From Betaproteobacteria bacterium (GTDB lineage: Bacteria > Pseudomonadota > Gammaproteobacteria > Burkholderiales > SG8-39): a DNA stretch of 64,000 nt. Each line of letters starts with the position of its first letter. The stretch's first letter is position 1. The position numbers and the translations under genes were made by a program. The notes beneath the pieces were generated by a model. That model ran no database searches, was not told where the DNA came from, and was given only the letters and a program-made list of their open reading frames with translations. The stretch lies in NCBI GenBank assembly GCA_004297625.1, contig SCTY01000064.1, positions 124,001 through 188,000 of the forward strand. Direction: 5' to 3'. Positions 51,332 through 60,511 of this stretch are shown in pieces.

Positions 51332-52176
51332 AGCTCGTTAGCTATGCGCTCGATGGAAAAGCATCCTACGGCGCGATCGAGGGTGACGGCGTTGCCGATC
51401 TTGCCGGGGTTCTCGGCGAGCGCTATCCGACGCTGCGCGAGGCCATCGCGGCTGGAGCGCTTGCATCGGGCGCCGATCGCCTACTCTCCCGGGCGCGCAG
51501 GATCGCCCGCGAGCGCGTAAAGCTGCTGCCGCCGATCCCGAGCCCGGACAAGATCGTCTGCATCGGGCTCAACTACCGCGCGCACGCCGCGGAGGCCGGG
51601 CTCGAGGTGCCCAAGTTCCCTGCGCTTTTCCTGCGGCTCACGAACACGCTCGTAGCGCACGAGGCCGCGCTCGTGCTGCCGAAGGCGTCGGCAGAGTTCG
51701 ACTTCGAGGGCGAGCTCGCCTTCGTCGTCGGCAGAGGCGGCCGGCACATCAAGAGAGACCGGGCCTTCGAGCACATCTTCGGCTACTCGTGCTTCAACGA
51801 CGCCTCCGTCCGCGACATCCAGTTCAAGCATTCCCTGACCGCGGGAAAGAACTTTCCGGCGACCGGAGGCTTCGGGCCGTGCCTCGTCACCGCGGAGGAC
51901 ATTCCCGACCCGGCCGCCTTGACGCTCACCACCCGGCTGAACGGCCGGGAAGTGCAGAGAGGAACCATCGACGACCTCATTTTCGACATTCCCGCCATCG
52001 TCGAGTACGTGTCCGGCTTCACCGAGCTCGTGCCCGGGGACGTCATCTCCACCGGCACCCCGCACGGCGTCGGCCTGGGCCGCAAGCCGCCTCTCTGGAT
52101 GAAGGCAGGCGACGTCGTCGAGGTGGAAGTCTCGAGAATCGGGGTTCTCAGGAACGCAGTCGTCGCCGAGAGCTGA
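51328..52176 (+). CDS. Fumarylacetoacetate hydrolase-family protein
   Basis: A 282-residue FAH-fold enzyme. The metal ligands Glu127 and Glu129 (FDFEGELA) and Asp158 (CFNDAS) are conserved, as are KIVCIGLNYRAHAAE and STGTPHGVG. Family members cleave C-C bonds of beta-diketo acids, decarboxylate oxaloacetate or hydrate dienoates. It is ATGA-coupled to the HyuB-like carboxylase, so a product with a 1,3-dicarbonyl motif (as made by ketone carboxylation) would be a fitting substrate; this is inference. Confidence 0.92.
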   Translation: MKLVSYALDGKASYGAIEGDGVADLAGVLGERYPTLREAIAAGALASGADRLLSRARRIARERVKLLPPIPSPDKIVCIGLNYRAHAAEAGLEVPKFPALFLRLTNTLVAHEAALVLPKASAEFDFEGELAFVVGRGGRHIKRDRAFEHIFGYSCFNDASVRDIQFKHSLTAGKNFPATGGFGPCLVTAEDIPDPAALTLTTRLNGREVQRGTIDDLIFDIPAIVEYVSGFTELVPGDVISTGTPHGVGLGRKPPLWMKAGDVVEVEVSRIGVLRNAVVAES

Positions 52177-52180
52177 CGAC

Positions 52181-52303
52181 ATGCCTCTTCGACTCGATTC
52201 CATCGTGCCGGCGCAGCAGCTGTTGCCGCGTCTTTTTTACGCTCTCGACGCTCTCACTTACCTCAACGCCGACGGGCCCACGTTTCTTTCGGCGGCGCCG
52301 TAG
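52181..52303 (+). CDS. Possible 40-residue leader-like peptide
   Basis: ATG 52181 to TAG 52301-52303, filling the gap between the FAH-family gene and the AKR start at 52306. It reads as a 40-residue peptide with LFYALDALTYLNADGPTF in the middle. No ribosome site is obvious upstream (GCTGACGAC). It may be a coupling peptide for the AKR, which starts 2 bases after its stop, or just chance. Not recognised. Confidence 0.35.
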   Translation: MPLRLDSIVPAQQLLPRLFYALDALTYLNADGPTFLSAAP

Positions 52304-52305
52304 CC

Positions 52306-53130
52306 GTGGAGGTACCGAACCTCTCTGTGACCGGAGGCGGCGCCATGCCCGTCATCGGTCTTGGAACGTGGCAAGTACGAAATTGCGCGGCGCTCGTCGC
52401 GTCGGCGCTTCGCGCCGGCTACCGCCACATCGACACCGCGCGCAACTACGGCAACGAAGCGGAGATCGCCGAGGCTATCCGAGCGTCCGGAGTGCGGCGT
52501 GAAGAGCTTTTCATCACCACCAAGGTCTGGCACGAGGATTTGCGCGCGCCGGACTTCGCCCGCTCCGTTGAAGCGAGCTTGAACGCTCTGCAACTGAGCT
52601 ATGTCGACCTGCTCCTCGTGCATTGGCCGAGCATCCAAGGGGTGCCGCTCCCCGAAACGCTGAAAGCACTCGGCAAGGCGAAAACCGGAGGATTGACCCG
52701 CAAGATAGGCGTGGCGAATTTCAACATCGCGATGCTCGAGGAGGCCGTTCGCGCCTGCCCGGAGCCGCTGGCGGTCCTCCAGGCCGAATACCATCCGTAT
52801 CTCGACCAGAGCAAGCTGCTGGCGGCATGCCGCCGGCTCCGGCTCGCGTTCACCGCCTATTGCCCGCTCGGGCGCGGCCGGGTTCTTGCCGATCCGAAGC
52901 TGGAAAAGCTGGCGCGGGCCAAAGGCAAGTCGATAGCCCAGGTGGTGCTGCGTTGGCTCGTCCAGCAGGGTGTTGCATCGCTTCCGCGATCATCCCAGGC
53001 CGGGCGCGTCGCCGAGAACCTCGAGGTCTTCGGCTTCGAGCTCACCGCGGATGAAATGGCGGAGATAAGCTCCCTGAGGCAGCGCAACGGGAGGATTGTC
53101 GATCCTCCCATGGCGCCGGCCTGGGACTGA
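52306..53130 (+). CDS. Aldo/keto reductase
   Basis: A 274-residue TIM-barrel AKR with the full tetrad Asp43 and Tyr48 (HIDTARNYGNE), Lys73 (TTKVWHE) and His106 (LVHWP). It reduces carbonyls with NADPH. The GTG at 52306 keeps the usual N-terminal strand (PNLSVTGGGAMPVIGLGTWQ); ATG 52345 has a good GGAGG but would cut that strand. It lies in the carboxylase operon, 16 bases before the Qor-like gene. Confidence 0.9.
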   Translation: MEVPNLSVTGGGAMPVIGLGTWQVRNCAALVASALRAGYRHIDTARNYGNEAEIAEAIRASGVRREELFITTKVWHEDLRAPDFARSVEASLNALQLSYVDLLLVHWPSIQGVPLPETLKALGKAKTGGLTRKIGVANFNIAMLEEAVRACPEPLAVLQAEYHPYLDQSKLLAACRRLRLAFTAYCPLGRGRVLADPKLEKLARAKGKSIAQVVLRWLVQQGVASLPRSSQAGRVAENLEVFGFELTADEMAEISSLRQRNGRIVDPPMAPAWD

Positions 53131-53146
53131 ACAAGGAAAGCCGACG

Positions 53147-54130
53147 ATGAAAGCGGTAGTGATCGAAGGACCGGGAGCGCAGGCAACCCTCGCCCTGCGC
53201 GAGGTGCCCGACCCTAGGCCGGGCGAGTCCGAGCTGCTCGTCGCGGTGCGCGCGGCGGCGCTCAACAGGGCCGACCTGAGGCGCACCGCGAACCATTTTG
53301 CGGCCTCGGACAGCTCCCGCCCGCTCGCCATCGCGGGCGTCGAGATGGCCGGAGAAGTGGCCGGCATGGGAGCCGGCGTGCAGGGATTCCGCATCGGCGA
53401 TCGCGTCATGGCCATGGCCGGCGGGGCTTATGCCGAGCAGACTTGCATCGATCATCGGCTGGTGATCCCGGTTCCCGAGAGCCTGTCGTGGCAGGAAGCC
53501 GCGGCCACGCCGATCACCTTCGTGACCGCGCACGACGCGCTGCTTACTGCCGGGCAGATGAAGCCCGGCGAGACGGTGCTGGTGCAGGGCGGCGGCACCG
53601 GCGCCGGCATTGCGGCGATTCAGATCGCCAAGCTGAAGGGCGCCAAGACGGTGTTCGCCACCGCGGGCGCCCCGGAGAAGCTGGCCAGGCTGCGCAGTCT
53701 CGGCTGCGACGTGGCGCTGAACTACCGCGAGGACGATGTCGCCGCGATCGTCAATAGGGAAACCGCGGGCAAAGGCGTGGATCTGGTGATCGACATCGTC
53801 GGAGGAAGCGCGGCGCAGGTGAACATCGACGCGCTGGCGATCCGCGGGCGCATCATCTGCGTGGGCCGAGTCGCCGGCGTCAACGCGACCATGAACCTGG
53901 ACGAGTTCTCCCGCAAGCGCGCGCACATGATCGGCGTCACCTTCCGCACGCGATCGCTCGAGGAGCGCATCGAGGCGGTGCGATTCTTTCGCGCGGACAT
54001 GCTCCCCGCGCTGGCCGCAAGGCGGCTCGGGCCGGTGATCGACAGCGAAATGCCGCTCGGCTCCGCCGCCGCGGCGCAGGAACGCATGCGTGCGAACCAG
54101 CACTTCGGCAAGATAATCCTGCGCGTGTAG
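53147..54130 (+). CDS. Qor-like NADPH:quinone/enone oxidoreductase
   Basis: A 327-residue medium-chain dehydrogenase without the zinc ligands. The Rossmann motif QGGGTGAGIAAIQIAKL is at about 147-163 and the N-terminal MKAVVIEGPG start is usual. ATG 53147 has AAGGAAAG just upstream; upstream in-frame codons lie in the AKR gene. It closes the plus operon, 8 bases before the convergent SDR stop. It probably reduces an activated double bond. Confidence 0.9.
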   Translation: MKAVVIEGPGAQATLALREVPDPRPGESELLVAVRAAALNRADLRRTANHFAASDSSRPLAIAGVEMAGEVAGMGAGVQGFRIGDRVMAMAGGAYAEQTCIDHRLVIPVPESLSWQEAAATPITFVTAHDALLTAGQMKPGETVLVQGGGTGAGIAAIQIAKLKGAKTVFATAGAPEKLARLRSLGCDVALNYREDDVAAIVNRETAGKGVDLVIDIVGGSAAQVNIDALAIRGRIICVGRVAGVNATMNLDEFSRKRAHMIGVTFRTRSLEERIEAVRFFRADMLPALAARRLGPVIDSEMPLGSAAAAQERMRANQHFGKIILRV

Positions 54131-54138
54131 GCGCGAGG

Positions 54139-54921
54139 CTAGATCAGCGAGCCGCGGTTCACCATCCCGCCGTCGATGGTGACGACGGTGCCGGTGGTGT
54201 AGCTGGAGAGGTCGGAGGCAAGCAGCGCCACCGTGGCCGCGATCTCGTCGACGGTCGCCGCGCGGCCGAAGGGAAAGCCCTTGGAGAATTCCTGCCAGCG
54301 CGACTCGTCGCCCAGTTTTCTCTTGGCCTCGGTCTTCATCAGGCCGACGAGGCGCTCCGTCGCCACCGGTCCCGGGTTGACGCCCACCACCCTCACCCCG
54401 TCCTTGTCGCTCTGGCCGCCGAGCGCGCGCGTGAACGCCATGAGCGACGCATTGCACGCCGCACCGGCGATGTAGCCGGCATCCGGAGCCTCGCCCCCGT
54501 TGCCGAGGATGTTGACGATCACGCCTTTGCGCCGCGCCTTCATCTGCCGGTAGAACTCGCGGCAAAGATTGATGTAGCCGAACACCTTCAGGTCGAAGGC
54601 GGCGCGAAAGCGGTCTTCGTCGATCTCGAGCAGCGTGCCGCGCGGCGTCGAGCCGGCGTTGTTGACGAGGATGTCGACATCGGGGCATTTCGACGCCAGC
54701 ACCTGCGCGCGCCCGCGCTGCGCGAGGTCCATGGCGTAGGTGTCGACCTGAACGCCGTATTCCTTCTTCAGGCGTTCGCGGGCGGACGCCAGGTCGGCCT
54801 CGGAGCGCGCGACGAGACGGAGGTTGCAGCCTTCGGCCGCGAGGAAACGGGCGATGGCGAAGCCGATGCCTTTGGAGCCGCCGGTGATGAGCGTCGAACG
54901 ACCCTTGAGCTTGAGGTCCAT
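54139..54921 (-). CDS. SDR-family protein lacking the catalytic Tyr-Lys pair
   Basis: A 260-residue SDR with an intact cofactor motif TGGSKGIG (13-20) and NNAG (87-90). In place of YxxxK it has GAACN (153-157), and the Ser position reads ILG (138-140), so the whole Ser-Tyr-Lys set is lost. This is similar to the SDR at 19509, where AGARN replaces YxxxK. ATG 54921 lies next to the AMP-dependent ligase stop. It is the last gene of the 60358-54139 operon. It may bind a cofactor or acyl chain without classical catalysis. Confidence 0.88.
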   Translation of the reverse strand: MDLKLKGRSTLITGGSKGIGFAIARFLAAEGCNLRLVARSEADLASARERLKKEYGVQVDTYAMDLAQRGRAQVLASKCPDVDILVNNAGSTPRGTLLEIDEDRFRAAFDLKVFGYINLCREFYRQMKARRKGVIVNILGNGGEAPDAGYIAGAACNASLMAFTRALGGQSDKDGVRVVGVNPGPVATERLVGLMKTEAKRKLGDESRWQEFSKGFPFGRAATVDEIAATVALLASDLSSYTTGTVVTIDGGMVNRGSLI

Positions 54922-56301
54922 TCAGTCCTCCTGGATTTCGATGTACTTCGTCTTGTGCGCTTCGCGCGGCAGCGTTTCCGGCGCAAGCCATTCGATGGCA
55001 GGTGCTACGCGCAGCTCGCTTCGGAACCGGGCCAGGATTTGTTTTTCCAAATCCCCCGTATTCTTTTCCGTTGTTTCAATACGCAAGCGCAAGGGCGGCT
55101 CGACCGCGGGCCCGGGCTTGGAGAGCCGAATGCGGAACTGGCCGGTCACCTGCGGCGCGAACTCAAGGAGCAGCTTGCGGATCGCCTCGGGGTAGATGTT
55201 GACCCCCTTGACGATCAGCATGTCGTCGGTGCGCCCGACGATCTTGAAGCGCATGCCGGGCATGCCGCAGGGACACGGCTTCGTCCAAACCTGGAGAAGA
55301 TCGCCCAGCGCGTAGCGCATGAACGGCCCGCCTTCCCAGTCGATGAACGTGAACACCATCTCGCCGACCGCGCCTTCCGAGAGCTCGATCGGCTTGCGCG
55401 TGCGCGGATCGACCAGCTCGAGCACGCAATGGTCCTCGGAGACGAAGTGCATGCCCTTGTATTCCTCGGGCGGCTCGTCGCAGGAAATGCCGTGGAAGGC
55501 GTGGCCGCCGCCGGTGTGGTCGAACACCTTGGCGCCGAAGCCGTCGGCGAGCTTGCGCCGCACCGCCGGGTTGCCGCCGCCGGGCTCGCCGACGCAGAAG
55601 AACCGGCGAAAGCCAAGCTCGCGCGCGGGCTTGCCGGTGTGCTTCTCGCACTCGTCGATGAGGTACTGGCCGAACGACGGCGTGGCGATCAGCGCCTGCG
55701 GCCGCGTGAGGCCCGTGAACTCGAGCACGCGTCGCGTGCCGCCTTCGATTCCCACCGGCACCACGCAGGCGCCCAGGTGCTGGATGCCGTCCGAGAGCGG
55801 CAGGCCGCCGGTGAACATGGAAAGCGAAACCGCCTGGATCATCACGTGGCCCGGGCGGATGCCGGCGCGCCAGTACTTGCGCGCGTGCATTTCGTTCACC
55901 ACGCCGACGTCGTGCGCGGTCACCGTGTACAGCGTCGGGATGCCGGTGGTGCCCGAGGTGGCGCTCACGCGCACGATCTTCTCGGGCGGCGCGCAGGCGA
56001 GCAGCGCGAACGGCGTGCCGTGCTCGGCAAGCGAGCGCTCCTGCACCGCGCGATGCTCGTCCTTGGTCATCAGCGGCACGCGCGTGAAATCCTCGAAGCT
56101 GCGGATGTCGGCCGGCGCGATTCCGGCGGCGTCCATCTTCTCGCGGTAATAAGGCGAGCGCGCGTAGTTGTACGCAACCTGGCGCTTCAGGCGCTCGAGC
56201 TGAAGCCGCCGCATCTCCTCGCCCGGCATGCGCTCGATGCGCTCGTTCCAGAGCTCAGCTACTGGGTTTGCAGATTTCAAAAAGAAGTCCCGTGACGGCA
56301 T
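54922..56301 (-). CDS. Phenylacetate-CoA ligase-like AMP-dependent synthetase
   Basis: About 459 residues of the PaaK family. WNERIERMPGEEMRRLQLER and ARSPYYREKMDAAGI match the PaaK N-terminus; SATSGTTGIPT is the ATP/AMP-binding P-loop, and GRTDDMLIVKGVNIYPEAI is the C-terminal hinge. It activates an aryl or other carboxylic acid to its CoA thioester. The start is unclear: ATG 56301, TTG 56280 and ATG 56328 are possible, all overlapping the VOC gene. Next to a hyuAB pair it recalls the acetophenone pathway, where a carboxylated ketone is activated by a CoA ligase. Confidence 0.88.
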   Translation of the reverse strand: MPSRDFFLKSANPVAELWNERIERMPGEEMRRLQLERLKRQVAYNYARSPYYREKMDAAGIAPADIRSFEDFTRVPLMTKDEHRAVQERSLAEHGTPFALLACAPPEKIVRVSATSGTTGIPTLYTVTAHDVGVVNEMHARKYWRAGIRPGHVMIQAVSLSMFTGGLPLSDGIQHLGACVVPVGIEGGTRRVLEFTGLTRPQALIATPSFGQYLIDECEKHTGKPARELGFRRFFCVGEPGGGNPAVRRKLADGFGAKVFDHTGGGHAFHGISCDEPPEEYKGMHFVSEDHCVLELVDPRTRKPIELSEGAVGEMVFTFIDWEGGPFMRYALGDLLQVWTKPCPCGMPGMRFKIVGRTDDMLIVKGVNIYPEAIRKLLLEFAPQVTGQFRIRLSKPGPAVEPPLRLRIETTEKNTGDLEKQILARFRSELRVAPAIEWLAPETLPREAHKTKYIEIQED

Positions 56302-56644
56302 CGGGCTCGAAGAAGGCGACCCGGCCATGCGCGCCCTGGCGCGGGAAGCCTTCCATCGGCACGAAGCCCGCGCCGCGCAGCTCGCCGATCGAGCGATCCG
56401 TGTCGTCGACGCTGATCGAGAGGTGGTTGAGCCCGATGCGGCTGCCCATCACGCGGCGCGCGAATTCCGCGTTCTGCGTGTACTGCAGAAGCTCGATGGC
56501 GACGTTCGCCGCGTGGAACTCCGCCACGCGCAGGCCGACGTCGGGGAGCTCCTTGATCTCTGCTTTCCCGAAAAGCACGCCGAGCTTGGTGACCGCGGCT
56601 TCCAGGTCGGTAACGATGATTCCAATGTGATCAATTTTCTTCAT
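56255..56644 (-). CDS. VOC-family protein (methylmalonyl-CoA epimerase-like)
   Basis: A 129-residue vicinal-oxygen-chelate protein. The metal ligands are His6 (IDHIGI), Glu51 (IELLQY), His74 (GLNHLSISV) and a Glu near residue 124 (LLFEICKP), the set found in methylmalonyl-CoA epimerase/glyoxalase-like enzymes. It overlaps the hyuB-type stop by 14 bases and the CoA ligase start. It could epimerise a CoA thioester made by the ligase. Confidence 0.9.
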   Translation of the reverse strand: MKKIDHIGIIVTDLEAAVTKLGVLFGKAEIKELPDVGLRVAEFHAANVAIELLQYTQNAEFARRVMGSRIGLNHLSISVDDTDRSIGELRGAGFVPMEGFPRQGAHGRVAFFEPDAVTGLLFEICKPSS

Positions 56645-58319
56645 ATCCGTAATCCTTGCGCGCGGCCTCGATGCTGACCACGCCGTTGCTCACGTCGGCG
56701 GCTACGAGCTCGGCCGGCCGCTCGCGCGGGTCACCGTAGCCGCCGCCGCCGCCCGCGAGCTGATGGAATACCGTGCCTTGCGGGATGCCGCGGATGATTT
56801 CCTTCGTTTTCGCGGTTCTTGTTTCGCCGTTCGGATAACGCAGCGTGATGGCGTTGCGCGAGCCCGGCTTGCCGCCGAAGAAGCCGAAGGCGCGCGCCTC
56901 TTCCTCGACGCCGTCGCCGAAAGCCACCCCCATGACGTTCTCGCCGCGTATCACGAACTCGGTCTCCACGCCGAGCCCGCCGCGCCAGCGCCCGGCGCCC
57001 GCCGAGTCGGGCAGGTACTCGTGCTTCAGCAAAAAGTGCGGATCGTGGATCTCGAACATCTCGTAGTCCTGCGCCAGGATGCCGCCGGCGCAGTTGATGA
57101 GGCCGATGTGGTCGTAGCCGTCGGCGCCCCAGGTGCCGCCCGAGCCGCCCTTCAGAGACAGGAACAGGATGTCGACGTAAGGCCGGTCGTGGCGCGGGTC
57201 GTGTCCCGAGATCGCGAAGCCGAGGAAGCGATTCCAGCCCGCGCTCACCATCTTCGGCAGCGCCTGCGAGAACGCGCGGAAGATCGCGTCGGACGTGGGC
57301 CCGGTGATCGAGTTGCCGAACGTGGTCGCCGCGGGAAAGCGCGCATTGAGGAACGAGCCTTCGGGATTCACGATGCGGATCGGCCGCAGGATGCCGTCGT
57401 TGTGCGGGATATCCGGGTTGATCAGCATCAGGAAGGTCAGCATCAGGGCGGAGGCGGTCGCGGAATACGGCGCGTTCACGAACCCCGGGGTCTGCGGCGA
57501 AGAACCGCTGAAGTCGAAGGTCACTTCGTCGCCGCGCACGCTGACGGCGAGGTTGATCTTCATCTTCGAGCCGTCGCTCACGCCGTCGTAGAAAGCCCAG
57601 GACTCGCCGCGGTAAGTGCCGTCCGGAATCGCCCGGATTTCCTTCCGCACCATCGTCTCGGTGCTGTCGAAAAGCTGCGCGAGCAGGGCCTCGAGGCGCT
57701 GCCGGCCGAAGCGCTCGACGAGCGCGAGATAGCCGCGCTCGCCCACCGTGCAGCCGCCGATTTGCGCCTTGATGTCCTCCTCGACGATCTTCAGGCGGAT
57801 GTTGGCGAAGATCAGGTTCCACACGTCGCGCCGCAGCTTGCCGCGCTCGTGGATCTTTACGGCCGGGATGCGCAGCGCCTCCTGCCAGACTTCGCGCGCC
57901 TCGGGGTTGTAGCCGCCGCGCACCGCGCCGCCGATGTCCGCCTGGTGGCCCTTGCACGCTGTCCAGGCGACCAGCTTCTTGCCATGGAAGATCGGCTTGA
58001 ACACCGCGACGTCGTTGTTCTGGTTGCCGCCGCTGAAGACATCGTTGTGCAGGATCACGTCGCCCGGGTGGATGTCGTCGCCGAAGAAGCGCAGCACGTT
58101 TTCGCATGCCGGCTGCAGCGCGAAGGCGAGCACCGGGATGTACTCCGTCTGCTCGAGCATGCGCCCTTGGGCGTCGTAGAGCCCGGTGACGAAATCGCGC
58201 GCCTCGTTGAGGATCGGCGAGCGCGTCGTACGCAGCAGCGTGAGGCCCATTTCCTCGGTGATGGACTTGAGCCGCCGTTGCAGCACCGAAAGCTGGATCG
58301 GGTCGATCCTGGTTTTCAT
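56631..58319 (-). CDS. Hydantoinase B / acetone carboxylase alpha-like subunit
   Basis: A 562-residue HyuB-family protein; IDPIQLSVLQRRLKSITEEM, DVILHNDVFSGGNQNNDVAVF, KGHQADIGG and GGGGGYGDPRERP are family blocks. It has no Cys-rich tail, unlike the copy at 49130. Its ATG overlaps the HyuA-type stop (ATGA), and its end overlaps the VOC gene. It forms the heteromeric enzyme with the 58316-60358 product. Hydrolase or carboxylase activity cannot be told from sequence; the CoA ligase downstream is more in line with a carboxylation route. Confidence 0.92.
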   Translation of the reverse strand: MKTRIDPIQLSVLQRRLKSITEEMGLTLLRTTRSPILNEARDFVTGLYDAQGRMLEQTEYIPVLAFALQPACENVLRFFGDDIHPGDVILHNDVFSGGNQNNDVAVFKPIFHGKKLVAWTACKGHQADIGGAVRGGYNPEAREVWQEALRIPAVKIHERGKLRRDVWNLIFANIRLKIVEEDIKAQIGGCTVGERGYLALVERFGRQRLEALLAQLFDSTETMVRKEIRAIPDGTYRGESWAFYDGVSDGSKMKINLAVSVRGDEVTFDFSGSSPQTPGFVNAPYSATASALMLTFLMLINPDIPHNDGILRPIRIVNPEGSFLNARFPAATTFGNSITGPTSDAIFRAFSQALPKMVSAGWNRFLGFAISGHDPRHDRPYVDILFLSLKGGSGGTWGADGYDHIGLINCAGGILAQDYEMFEIHDPHFLLKHEYLPDSAGAGRWRGGLGVETEFVIRGENVMGVAFGDGVEEEARAFGFFGGKPGSRNAITLRYPNGETRTAKTKEIIRGIPQGTVFHQLAGGGGGYGDPRERPAELVAADVSNGVVSIEAARKDYGYEEN

Positions 58320-60358
58320 GTTTTCAAAATACAGCTTCCGAGCGCATCGTACTCAGCGTTCCAGCCCCTCGGGACCACGAGGGTGGTGTTCACGCTCTCG
58401 ATGATCGCCGGCCCGGCAAGCCGGTTGCCGTGGCCAAGCCTCTCGCCGTCGTAGACCGGCACGGCGGAGAAGCGCCCGCCCAGATAAACGCTTCTTTTTC
58501 CTTTGAAAGCTTGGCGGCAACTCGCCGGGCGGCGCGGCTCGCGCCCGGACGCGGGCTTGCGCGTCACGCCGATCGCGGTCAGGCGCAGATTCAATAGCTC
58601 CACCGGCGTGCGCTCCTCGCGCAGCGAATAACCGTAGAGCGCGTCGTGCCGCTGATGAAAGCGCTCGCGCATAGCTTTCCAATCCTCCAGCATTTTAGGG
58701 GGAACGCCGACATTCACCTCGTGATACTGGCCGAGGTAGCGTAGGTCCATGCTGTAGAGGAAACGTTGAGCGGCTGAACCGATCCCCTCCGTTTTCAGCG
58801 TGGCGCGCGCCTCGCGCTGCATCTCGGCGAGCAACGCCTTTACCCGGGAATCCTTTCCCCGAGGAAGCACCCGCGCGCAGCTGCGCACGAAGTCGTGCTT
58901 GAGGTCGGTGCGCAGCATGCCGGCGGCGCAGAAAATCGAGGAATCGCGCGGCACGACGATGCGCCGGATGCCCAGCTCCGCGGCGATCGCCGCGCCGTGG
59001 ATCGGCCCGGCGCCGCCGGCGCAGATGAGCGGAAACTCGCGCGGGTCGTAGCCTTTCTGCACCGAGATCTCGCGGATCGCCGAGGCCATGTTGACGTTGA
59101 TCACCTGGTACATGCCGTGCGCGGCCGCGACGACGTCCATGCCGAGTCGCTTGCCGATGCGCTCGCCGATTGCGGCTTTCGAAGCCTGCAAATCCAATCT
59201 CACGCGCCCCCCGGCGAAGAACTCCGCGGAAAGATAGCCGAGCACCAGGTTCGCGTCGGTGCAGGTGGGCTGCGCGCCGCCGCGGCCGTAGCAGGCGGGT
59301 CCGGGGTCGGCGCCGGCGCTTTGCGGCCCCATGCGCAGCAGGCCGCCGTCGTCGATCCACGCGATGGAGCCGCCGCCCGCGCCGATCGTGTTGATCTCCA
59401 TGCTCGGAAGCGCGAGGGCGTAGCGGTTCACGGTGCCGGAAGTCGTGACTGCCGGCTGGCCGCCGCGCACCAGCGCCGCGTCGAAGCTCGTGCCGCCCAT
59501 GTCCACGCTGATGAAGTCCTGGTAGCCGAGCGCGAGCCCGGCAGCGGGCGCCGCCGCCGGGCCTGAAAGGAGCGTCATCGCCGCGAGCCGAGCCACGGTC
59601 GCGGGCGAGGCGACGCCGCCGTTCGACTGCATGATGAGCAGCTTTCCGCGGTAGCGCGCCGCTTCCAGCTTCTGTGTGAGATTGCGCAGGTAGCGCGACA
59701 GGATCGGGCCGACGCCGGCGTTCAGCACGGTGGTGCTGGTCCGCTCGTAGAAGCGCACTTGCGGCAGCACTTCGCAGGAGGCCGACACGTAAGCGTCGGG
59801 CAGCGCCTCGCGCACCAGCCGGGCGGCCGCTTCCTCGTTCTGCCGGTTGGCGTGCGCGTGCAGGAAGCAGATCGCGACGGCCTCCACGCCTTGGTTTCGG
59901 AATTCCTCCAATGAGGAAATCACGTCTTCCTCGTGCAGCGGGGTGACGATGTTGCCTTCTGCATCGACGCGCTCCGTGACCGGCAGGCGCAGGCGCCGGG
60001 GGACGATCGGCGGCGGCGGATGGTAGCGGTTGTTGTACATCTCCTCGCGCACGCCGCGGCGCATCTCGAGCGCATCGCGAAACCCGCGCGTGGCGAGCAG
60101 CCCGGTGCGCGCCGCATTGCCGGTCAGCACGGCGTTGGTGGTCACGGTAGTGCCGTGCACGATGAGCTCGAGGTCGCGCACGAAGCGCTCGAAGGGCATT
60201 GCGCGCAGCGCGGCGAGCGCCGCAAGGCCGCTCAATACGGCGATGGAGGGGTCGAAAGGCGTCGAGAGCTCCTTGTGCACCGAGGTGCGACCCTGCCGGT
60301 CCATCAGCAGGAAGTCGGTGAACGTGCCCCCTACATCGATTCCGACCTTGAATGTCAC
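58316..60358 (-). CDS. Hydantoinase/oxoprolinase A-type subunit
   Basis: A 680-residue HyuA-family ATPase with GIDVGGTFTDFLLMD (5-19), HGTTVTTNAVLTGN, SVDMGGTSFDAALV and IGAGGGSIAWIDDGG. All nucleotide-site blocks are complete. It is the first gene of the minus operon hyuA-hyuB-VOC-CoA ligase-SDR. A GGCGCC-N5-GGCGCC inverted repeat sits 21-37 bases upstream of its start. No regulator gene is in the operon. Confidence 0.92.
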   Translation of the reverse strand: MTFKVGIDVGGTFTDFLLMDRQGRTSVHKELSTPFDPSIAVLSGLAALAALRAMPFERFVRDLELIVHGTTVTTNAVLTGNAARTGLLATRGFRDALEMRRGVREEMYNNRYHPPPPIVPRRLRLPVTERVDAEGNIVTPLHEEDVISSLEEFRNQGVEAVAICFLHAHANRQNEEAAARLVREALPDAYVSASCEVLPQVRFYERTSTTVLNAGVGPILSRYLRNLTQKLEAARYRGKLLIMQSNGGVASPATVARLAAMTLLSGPAAAPAAGLALGYQDFISVDMGGTSFDAALVRGGQPAVTTSGTVNRYALALPSMEINTIGAGGGSIAWIDDGGLLRMGPQSAGADPGPACYGRGGAQPTCTDANLVLGYLSAEFFAGGRVRLDLQASKAAIGERIGKRLGMDVVAAAHGMYQVINVNMASAIREISVQKGYDPREFPLICAGGAGPIHGAAIAAELGIRRIVVPRDSSIFCAAGMLRTDLKHDFVRSCARVLPRGKDSRVKALLAEMQREARATLKTEGIGSAAQRFLYSMDLRYLGQYHEVNVGVPPKMLEDWKAMRERFHQRHDALYGYSLREERTPVELLNLRLTAIGVTRKPASGREPRRPASCRQAFKGKRSVYLGGRFSAVPVYDGERLGHGNRLAGPAIIESVNTTLVVPRGWNAEYDALGSCILKT

Positions 60359-60378
60359 CCTCTACATATTGGCATACC

Positions 60379-60395
60379 GGCGCCCGGCCGGCGCC
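60379..60395. repeat. GC-rich inverted repeat in leader of hyuA (minus operon)
   Basis: GGCGCC-N5-GGCGCC, a perfect 6-bp stem with a CGGCC spacer, located 21-37 bases before the start at 60358 on the minus strand. It could be an operator or a leader hairpin near the ribosome site. The region 60359-60511 holds no gene. Confidence 0.4.
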
Positions 60396-60511
60396 TGAGG
60401 GTTCACGGACGCGGGCTCGATTTCCCGCCGCCTCCACCAGTTGCTGCAGCGGGCGTCGAGCTAATCGGAAGTTCGGAATTTACCCGCGTCTTGATACTCC
60501 CTAGATCAAAT

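Noticed and set aside
56763..58454. 563-codon plus-strand open frame
   Set aside because: Antisense to the HyuB-type gene; His/Arg/Ala-rich with no domain.
60492..60510. TTGAT...ATCAA pair
   Set aside because: The half-sites are 9 bases apart, not 4, so it does not fit an FNR/CRP box.
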